The translations under genes were made by a program, and so were the position numbers. The notes under the pieces were generated by a model. The model did not search any database and was not told the origin of the DNA. It saw only the letters and a list, made by a program, of their open reading frames with translations. Of a DNA stretch of 64,000 nucleotides, positions 58,271 through 64,000 are shown piece after piece (the first letter of the stretch is position 1; every line of letters begins with the position of its first letter). Source of the DNA: Candidatus Bathyarchaeota archaeon (GTDB taxonomy: Archaea; Thermoproteota; Bathyarchaeia; Bathyarchaeales; Bathycorpusculaceae); the NCBI GenBank assembly GCA_003141855.1, contig PLNS01000015.1, forward strand, positions 1-64,000. Direction: 5' to 3'.

Positions 58271-59356
58271 ATGCGTAGAGGTTTCGCTTTAGTGCTTGTT
58301 CTAGTCTTCCTAACCGCATCATGCATAATCGAGGCTAAGCCTGTTTCTGGAGGTTCGGCTGTCGAGAACTCTTGGGTGGAGAAGGCATCTATCCCAACGG
58401 CAAGAGGATACTTAAGAACCGCTGTGGTAAACGAGAAGATATATGCTATCGGGGGAAACATATTCGGTTCGAACGAAGAATATGATCCTGCTACGGACAC
58501 GTGGACAACAAAAGCTTCAATGCCCGACCCCCAACCACAATTTGCCATAGCCGTCTGTCAGGGTAAAATTTACTGTATAGGCGGAATGCCCGCGGGCTCT
58601 TTAGGTGGTTCAGGTGCAAACCAAGTCTATGATCCAGAGACAGATTCTTGGGAAAACAAAGCATCTATGCCTACAGGAAGATTTGGGTTGCAAGCTCAGG
58701 TTGTAGATGATAGAATATACTTAATAGGTGGGAGAAAGCTGCTCGGGTATAATCTAGGTTTTGAGGAATTAAATGTGACAGAGGTTTATGATCCAGTAAG
58801 TGACACATGGTCTACTAAATCATCGATCCCTAATTCAGCAGGTTACGTCTCAGTCGTAGTGGATGACAAAATATTTGTTATAGGGGCGGTGACCCAAATC
58901 TATGACCCAAAGATAAATACTTGGAGCATTGGGACTGCACCGATCGAAAAACTAGTTATGGGCGTAAACGATGAGTCTGCCGCGACAGCTGCAACAACGG
59001 GGGAAATGGCGCCTAAGCGAATCTACGTTTATGACGGTTCTTATCTTCAAGTCTATGACCCACTGAAGAATAGTTGGACATTTGGTGCCAATCCACCCAT
59101 CAACCGCCAATACCTAAGTATCGCGGTCGTAAATGATACACTATATTTTATTGGAGGATTTACTGACCACTTCAATAATATCCCGGGATATTTCAAAGAA
59201 TATAACACAAATGAGCAATACATTCCTTTTGGATACGGAACGATTGAGCAGCAGACTTTTCCGACTGCAACAGTTGCTACTATCTCTGTGGTTACAGCGC
59301 TGGGTATCGCAATCGCTGCAGGTTTAATTTTTTACTTCAAGAAATGCCATCATTAA
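58271..59356 (+). CDS. Exported kelch-repeat protein
   Basis: A 361-residue protein. A signal peptide lies at residues 1-23 (FALVLVLVFLTASC). Five to six kelch repeats follow, each with YDP-x-x-x-x-W and I-GG phrases (KIYAIGG, KIYCIGG, RIYLIGG, KIFVIGA, RIYVYDG, TLYFIGG). The C-terminus has a membrane helix (ISVVTALGIAIAAGLIFYF). It is likely a cell-surface beta-propeller that binds sugar or protein. It is alone on this strand between galT and a convergent gene. Confidence 0.8.
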   Translation: MRRGFALVLVLVFLTASCIIEAKPVSGGSAVENSWVEKASIPTARGYLRTAVVNEKIYAIGGNIFGSNEEYDPATDTWTTKASMPDPQPQFAIAVCQGKIYCIGGMPAGSLGGSGANQVYDPETDSWENKASMPTGRFGLQAQVVDDRIYLIGGRKLLGYNLGFEELNVTEVYDPVSDTWSTKSSIPNSAGYVSVVVDDKIFVIGAVTQIYDPKINTWSIGTAPIEKLVMGVNDESAATAATTGEMAPKRIYVYDGSYLQVYDPLKNSWTFGANPPINRQYLSIAVVNDTLYFIGGFTDHFNNIPGYFKEYNTNEQYIPFGYGTIEQQTFPTATVATISVVTALGIAIAAGLIFYFKKCHH

Positions 59357-59380
59357 AATTTCAAGAGTGAAAAATGGATT

Positions 59381-61444
59381 TTATTGTTTCCAAAATTTGG
59401 GTTTAACCTGCAAAATATCTTCCACGTAAGCTCTCAATGGTTCAGCTACGCTCCATGCTTGTGAGATGCATCCGCGGGGTTCGTTTGGTGGGTCGCAGTC
59501 GTAGATTTCGTTTATTGTTCCTAAGCCGCCTTGGTGGATTCCAGTGGTGAATAGGGGCAAAACAAGGTTTTCCAGCATTTGCTCTCGTGCCTTGGCGGAG
59601 TAATCGTTGACTTTCAAGTATGCGGTTACGTAAGGTCCCAGCAGCCAAGGCCAAATCGTTCCGTTATGGTAAGCCATATCTCTGCTCCTGCTGTCCCCCG
59701 CGCATCTGCCGACAAACTTGGGATCACCCAACGATAGCGTCCTTAATCCATAGGGAGTCACAAGTTCGCGGTTCACTGCTTCGACGACTTGTTGGCTTTT
59801 TTCATTGTTAAGCATGGTGTAGTCGAGTGAGACAGCGAATATTTGGTTGGGGCGAATAGAAGCGTCGAGAGCTTTTTCATTAACGACGTCAAAGAGGCAG
59901 CCGTTTTGGGGGTTCCAGAATTTTTCGTTGAAGCTTTGGCGGGTTTGGTTTGCCATGGCACCGTACTTTTCAGCTAAGGTCGGCTCCTCAAATTTGTCTG
60001 CGAGCAGCTCCATGGTGCGCAGGGTGTTGTACCACAACGCTTGGATTTCAACTGCTTTTCCTGTTCTGGGCGTAATCACGTCGGTTCCTACGGTGGCATC
60101 CATCCATGTGAGCCTTGGACCATGCATGAGCAAGCCGTCATCATCCAAGTGGATACCAAACAATGTGCCTTTTTGGTGGTTCTCAACTATGCCTTGCAGT
60201 TTCTCCCACAACTCATCTTTAACAAACCCAAAGTCGCCAGTGTATTTGAGGTACTGCAGCACAGCGTTAACATACCACAGGGTGCCGTCAACTGTGTCAT
60301 AAACGGGAATACCTGACTTATCCGAAACAAAATTCGGAATCAACCCGCTCTTGCTGTACTGGATAAAGGTTTGCAGAATGTCTTTGGCATCGTTGTACTT
60401 GCCGGTTACCAGCATGAGCCCTGGCAGGGAGATGAAGGTGTCTCTGCCCCATGGTTCAAACCAGTGGTACCCCGCGATGACTGCTTTTTTGCCATCGGCG
60501 CTTTCCACCATGAAGGAGTCGGCGGCGAGCAGAATCCAGTTTAGCCAATCGCTCATCGGCACCTGGGGATGGTCGCGGTGAAAATTAGACAGCAACTCAG
60601 CTTTTTGATTTACCTCTTGATTTAAGGAATCTTTTATGTCACTGATGGTGCTTCCAACAGAATCCAAAATGTCTCTCGCTTCTTGGCTTTCATAGCTCAC
60701 GGCGCATGATACTGCAAACTCTTTTTCCGTTTCGGCTGGGACTTGAAGTTCAAAGTATCCCGGCTGGAAACAATCGTCAACATCGGCTTCGCCACGCAAC
60801 GCCTCATCGCGGTAGTGTAAGCGGTCCACCCAGTTTATTGCTTCCTTAAACTCTCCGTCGGTGGAGCGGCAAACTATTGTGGCTTGTGGACGCTGAAAAG
60901 TTGCTTGGAACTGTGTGCTGGTGCTTTTTAGGGTGAAATTCAACGGGGTTCTTAATCGGTCAACCACGGTATGATAGTATCTGCATGTTAAAAGCGGATA
61001 AAGCCTAACCTTAGCATCCAAAACACTCTTGTTGGTGAGTTTGTAGGATACGGCTACGGAGTTCTTGTTTTTAGGCATAAAAACCGTTTTACTAACCTGA
61101 ACATTGCCTAAATCATAGCTGTATGTTGGGAAAGGGTCGATTGAAAATTGGTTAATCAACTTGTAACCGTCAGGATAAATCACGTCATGAAACTCGTTAG
61201 AGCCCAACCTGAAAACATCATTACCTACGATTATGTCTTCATCGAGCTTTGAGAGGCAAACGGTGCGGTTTCCAGGCGGGTCCAACGCGGCAACAAGCAA
61301 TCCATGGTACTTTCGCGTGTTAATTCCAAGGACTGTTGAGGAAGCGTAACTGCCCAAGCCGTTGGTTATCAGCCACTCCTTCTCTACAAGTTCGCCAAAA
61401 CGTGAAAGCGCTTCTTTTTGGAAGGTTATGGCGGGCAATTTCAT
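59381..61444 (-). CDS. Glycogen-debranching amylo-alpha-1,6-glucosidase
   Basis: A 687-residue GH133-type enzyme. ITNGLGSYASSTVLGINTRK begins it; the catalytic region is WFEPWGRDTFISLPGLML and the C-terminal half has VGRCAGDSRSRDMAYHNGTI. It splits branch points in glycogen or similar sugars. The start is one base from the DUF89 gene in front of it, suggesting a shared transcript. Confidence 0.88.
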   Translation of the reverse strand: MKLPAITFQKEALSRFGELVEKEWLITNGLGSYASSTVLGINTRKYHGLLVAALDPPGNRTVCLSKLDEDIIVGNDVFRLGSNEFHDVIYPDGYKLINQFSIDPFPTYSYDLGNVQVSKTVFMPKNKNSVAVSYKLTNKSVLDAKVRLYPLLTCRYYHTVVDRLRTPLNFTLKSTSTQFQATFQRPQATIVCRSTDGEFKEAINWVDRLHYRDEALRGEADVDDCFQPGYFELQVPAETEKEFAVSCAVSYESQEARDILDSVGSTISDIKDSLNQEVNQKAELLSNFHRDHPQVPMSDWLNWILLAADSFMVESADGKKAVIAGYHWFEPWGRDTFISLPGLMLVTGKYNDAKDILQTFIQYSKSGLIPNFVSDKSGIPVYDTVDGTLWYVNAVLQYLKYTGDFGFVKDELWEKLQGIVENHQKGTLFGIHLDDDGLLMHGPRLTWMDATVGTDVITPRTGKAVEIQALWYNTLRTMELLADKFEEPTLAEKYGAMANQTRQSFNEKFWNPQNGCLFDVVNEKALDASIRPNQIFAVSLDYTMLNNEKSQQVVEAVNRELVTPYGLRTLSLGDPKFVGRCAGDSRSRDMAYHNGTIWPWLLGPYVTAYLKVNDYSAKAREQMLENLVLPLFTTGIHQGGLGTINEIYDCDPPNEPRGCISQAWSVAEPLRAYVEDILQVKPKFWKQ

Positions 61445-61445
61445 T

Positions 61446-62327
61446 TTATGGCATCAGCTTTGCAATGTTTTTGTCTCGTGGAACACAAAAATAATTCGCT
61501 ACGGGTACGCATTTCGTCCTAAACATTAGCAAATGAGGCTTTGTTAGTTTGTATTCGGTGAGGGTTTCAGCGTACCCCATGCCTTTAGCGAAAACCAGTT
61601 CGGCGTCACCGTAGACTTTTAGGAAATCAGCGGAGGCTTCCTTTTTTTGTAAACCGACCGCGTCGCAGCCAGTGGTTATTACTTCGTCGGCAAGTTTGTC
61701 GATGTTAGAAATTTCCACATCTTCCATCGTAGCGTCGTTGATTACGGGTCCACCCTTAACTACATAGGTGACCTTTAACCCCATGTTCTTCAACTGCTCT
61801 ACCAATAGGCTATCGAAAACGATTTCGCCTGCGTTATCCGCCAAGTACAAGACGCTCTCTGCCTTCTTCGCCAATTCGTAAGCTTTGTCAATATCATCAA
61901 TAACTAAGTCTTTCGCGGCTTCCCTGATGCAACCTGCCAAACTATTCAAAGTAAACTTGTGCCCAGGAATATCAAACTCCATAATATTACCCACAATCGC
62001 GCATAAACAAGCTTTCTTGAACCGTTCCTGCTGGTTAATACCTGATTCAACGAATTTTTTTGCGTGAGGACGCATTTTCAACGCTTTTTCGTTGGCTAGT
62101 TTCTTGTTGTACTTGTAGGGGTCGTTGTTGCTTGTTAACTGTCGGATTATGCGGTCTCTTTTTGTGCCAATATCCGCCGCCACCGAAGTGGGCTTGAACT
62201 CCCGATTTAGCAATTTAACGATTTCAGCTAAGCATCTAAAACGCAGGGCAGGGTTTGTGGTGGCTTGGTACGTTTGTATTTGTGCCCGTGAAAGCAGGCA
62301 TGATTCGCATTCAGGTTCAACCTTCAA
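61446..62327 (-). CDS. DUF89 (ARMT1-like) metal-dependent phosphatase
   Basis: A 293-residue protein. Metal-binding C-x2-C at the N-terminus (ECESC), LYLADNAGEIVFDSLLVEQL and the Asn/Asp phrase VVKGGPVINDAT are diagnostic for DUF89 (damage-control phosphatases). It may remove phosphate from sugar phosphates. It precedes the glycogen gene and follows triosephosphate isomerase with 14 bases between them, so the three probably share a transcript. Confidence 0.82.
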   Translation of the reverse strand: MKVEPECESCLLSRAQIQTYQATTNPALRFRCLAEIVKLLNREFKPTSVAADIGTKRDRIIRQLTSNNDPYKYNKKLANEKALKMRPHAKKFVESGINQQERFKKACLCAIVGNIMEFDIPGHKFTLNSLAGCIREAAKDLVIDDIDKAYELAKKAESVLYLADNAGEIVFDSLLVEQLKNMGLKVTYVVKGGPVINDATMEDVEISNIDKLADEVITTGCDAVGLQKKEASADFLKVYGDAELVFAKGMGYAETLTEYKLTKPHLLMFRTKCVPVANYFCVPRDKNIAKLMP

Positions 62328-62341
62328 GTGTCTTCACGCGT

Positions 62342-63097
<756 letters not shown>

Positions 63098-63103
63098 TTA
63101 GGG

Positions 63104-64000
63104 CTAAGTAACTTTTGTTGCAGTAGGTTTCATTTGTAGTGCTACCTTTTTAGCTGCCTTTTCAGTTAACATGCCGATTAGCTGTCCGTTTTTAACCATG
63201 GCTGCTCGCTTGAAGCCTTTTTCACCCATAAGTTTCATGGCTGTAATCATCGATTCGTTCCCTTCAAGAATTATCAATGGAGTATAATTGGTGTCTTTTG
63301 CAAGAGTCTTAAGTGGGTCCTTTCGTGCATCAACAATCTCTCTTAGCAGTTCTCTGTCGTTGATAACGCCAATGGGTTTGTGGTGTTCCGTAATTAAGAC
63401 TGAATTCACGTTGTTCTGCAGCATTTTATCAACGGTCTTAGCCACTGTTTCAGATGTTGCAATCTCCACGGTTGGAAGCTTTGTGCCCGCTTGACTGCTG
63501 ATTTCTGTTATATCTATGCCTCTCTTCCAGATGTCACTTAGCATTTCGCTTACTCTTTCAATCTGGCTGGGGTCGCTTGAGTAGAAAGTGTCGGCTAAGT
63601 AGAAAGCAGATTCCGTGCCGAAATCGCTAAGCGGCGGCATCTTGAACATGAACAGGTGCTTGTTATCAACAAGCATCATGGTCAGGTAGCTGATGGGGAC
63701 ATGTTTGACTTCATAATCTTTTGCTAACTTTTGTGCTGGTTCCAAGTTATCCAAGTCGATGGATGCCATTATACGGGTTTTTAAGCCTTTTTTGAAGTAT
63801 TTTATTATAGGGTCGTCTTCGGCAAGTCGGTTGATGCTCTGCGAAGAGGTGATTACTACGATGTCTTTTTTGGCTGAATCAAGAATTTTGGTTACTTTGT
63901 TCCATGCTTCTTCGACGCTTTTGATGACGAGGGTTTCGCCAATGGGTATCCCGCTCTTTAACTCGTCTATTCGTCTTGAAGCATCAACTCCGGTCTGCCA
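63104..64000 (-). CDS. CBS-domain regulator with TrmB-like sensor domain (partial)
   Basis: The frame is open from the window edge to 63104, so the start lies beyond the window; an internal ATG at 63769 is not likely the true start. The visible N-terminal part (DIVVITSSQSINRL, IIKYFKKGLKTRIMASIDLD) resembles the PLD-like sensor of TrmB-type regulators. Residues from about 160 form a CBS pair (VAKTVDKMLQNNVNSVLITE, GVINDRELLREIVD, then MTAMKLMGEKGFKRAAMV). CBS pairs sense adenine nucleotides. A helix-turn-helix probably lies upstream. Confidence 0.7.
   Translation of the reverse strand, partial: WQTGVDASRRIDELKSGIPIGETLVIKSVEEAWNKVTKILDSAKKDIVVITSSQSINRLAEDDPIIKYFKKGLKTRIMASIDLDNLEPAQKLAKDYEVKHVPISYLTMMLVDNKHLFMFKMPPLSDFGTESAFYLADTFYSSDPSQIERVSEMLSDIWKRGIDITEISSQAGTKLPTVEIATSETVAKTVDKMLQNNVNSVLITEHHKPIGVINDRELLREIVDARKDPLKTLAKDTNYTPLIILEGNESMITAMKLMGEKGFKRAAMVKNGQLIGMLTEKAAKKVALQMKPTATKVT

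Overview
The window reads as a chromosomal segment of an archaeon. It carries archaeal/eukaryal-type genes (aIF1A, ribosomal protein L35Ae, S10, an Sm-like protein, Mre11-Rad50, an OB-fold SSB, an AN1 zinc finger joined to a membrane protease), TATA boxes that place transcription starts on or near start codons, and GTG/TTG starts. The mix of an anaerobic (early cobalt insertion) cobalamin pathway, CbiMNQO and many small zinc-ribbon proteins suggests Thermoproteota, most likely Bathyarchaeia. The lineage is inferred from gene content, not proven.

Layout. (1) 1-8.9 kb is an accessory island: a small two-helix membrane protein, a PD-(D/E)XK nuclease-like gene next to an ApeA-like HEPN gene (candidate defence pair), a PH-like/zinc-ribbon protein, a UPF0175-type antitoxin-like gene, a decayed HepT fragment, a helix-hairpin-helix glycosylase-like gene whose 3' end recurs twice as fragments, a nucleotidyltransferase and other small genes. 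(2) 8.96-23.03 kb, all on the minus strand, is a compact head-tail virus module: maturation protease, decoration protein, HK97-fold capsid protein, portal, fibre, connector, a neck protein carrying a sugar-hydrolase-like alpha/alpha barrel, tail terminator, tail tube, chaperones joined by a -1 frameshift, gp10-like protein, a very short tape measure and a tail hub. Every gene looks intact, but no terminase, integrase, replication or lysis gene is visible between flanking genes, so it is either a gene-transfer-agent-like domesticated module or a partial provirus. (3) 23.1-27.5 kb holds small regulators, zinc ribbons, an SSB, aIF1A, a LysW-like protein with an apparent AUU start, and L35Ae.

(4) 27.6-46.5 kb is a nearly continuous tetrapyrrole/cobalamin supercluster. 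A minus-strand operon (putative cobyric-acid-synthase-like protein with swapped domains, precorrin-2 dehydrogenase, hemB, hemL, hemC, SUMT, hemD) faces a plus-strand operon (hemA, cbiX-cbiC fusion, cbiD, E, T, L, F, G, H). Together they run from glutamyl-tRNA to the ring-contracted cobalt corrinoid. An ECF cobalt transporter (cbiM-N fusion, cbiQ, cbiO) follows, with a divergent winged-helix regulator across a 16-bp palindrome.

(5) 46.5-64 kb is mostly housekeeping: a secreted protein, an Sm-like protein followed by a candidate structured RNA, Rad50-Mre11, a VapBC pair, an AN1/M50 protease, S10, a GT39-type glycosyltransferase, GalT, a kelch protein, a glycogen-debranching enzyme, a DUF89 protein, triosephosphate isomerase and a truncated CBS-domain regulator. 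Two inverted copies of a paired TATA-plus-G-rich element lie at 49.2-49.4 and 55.2 kb.
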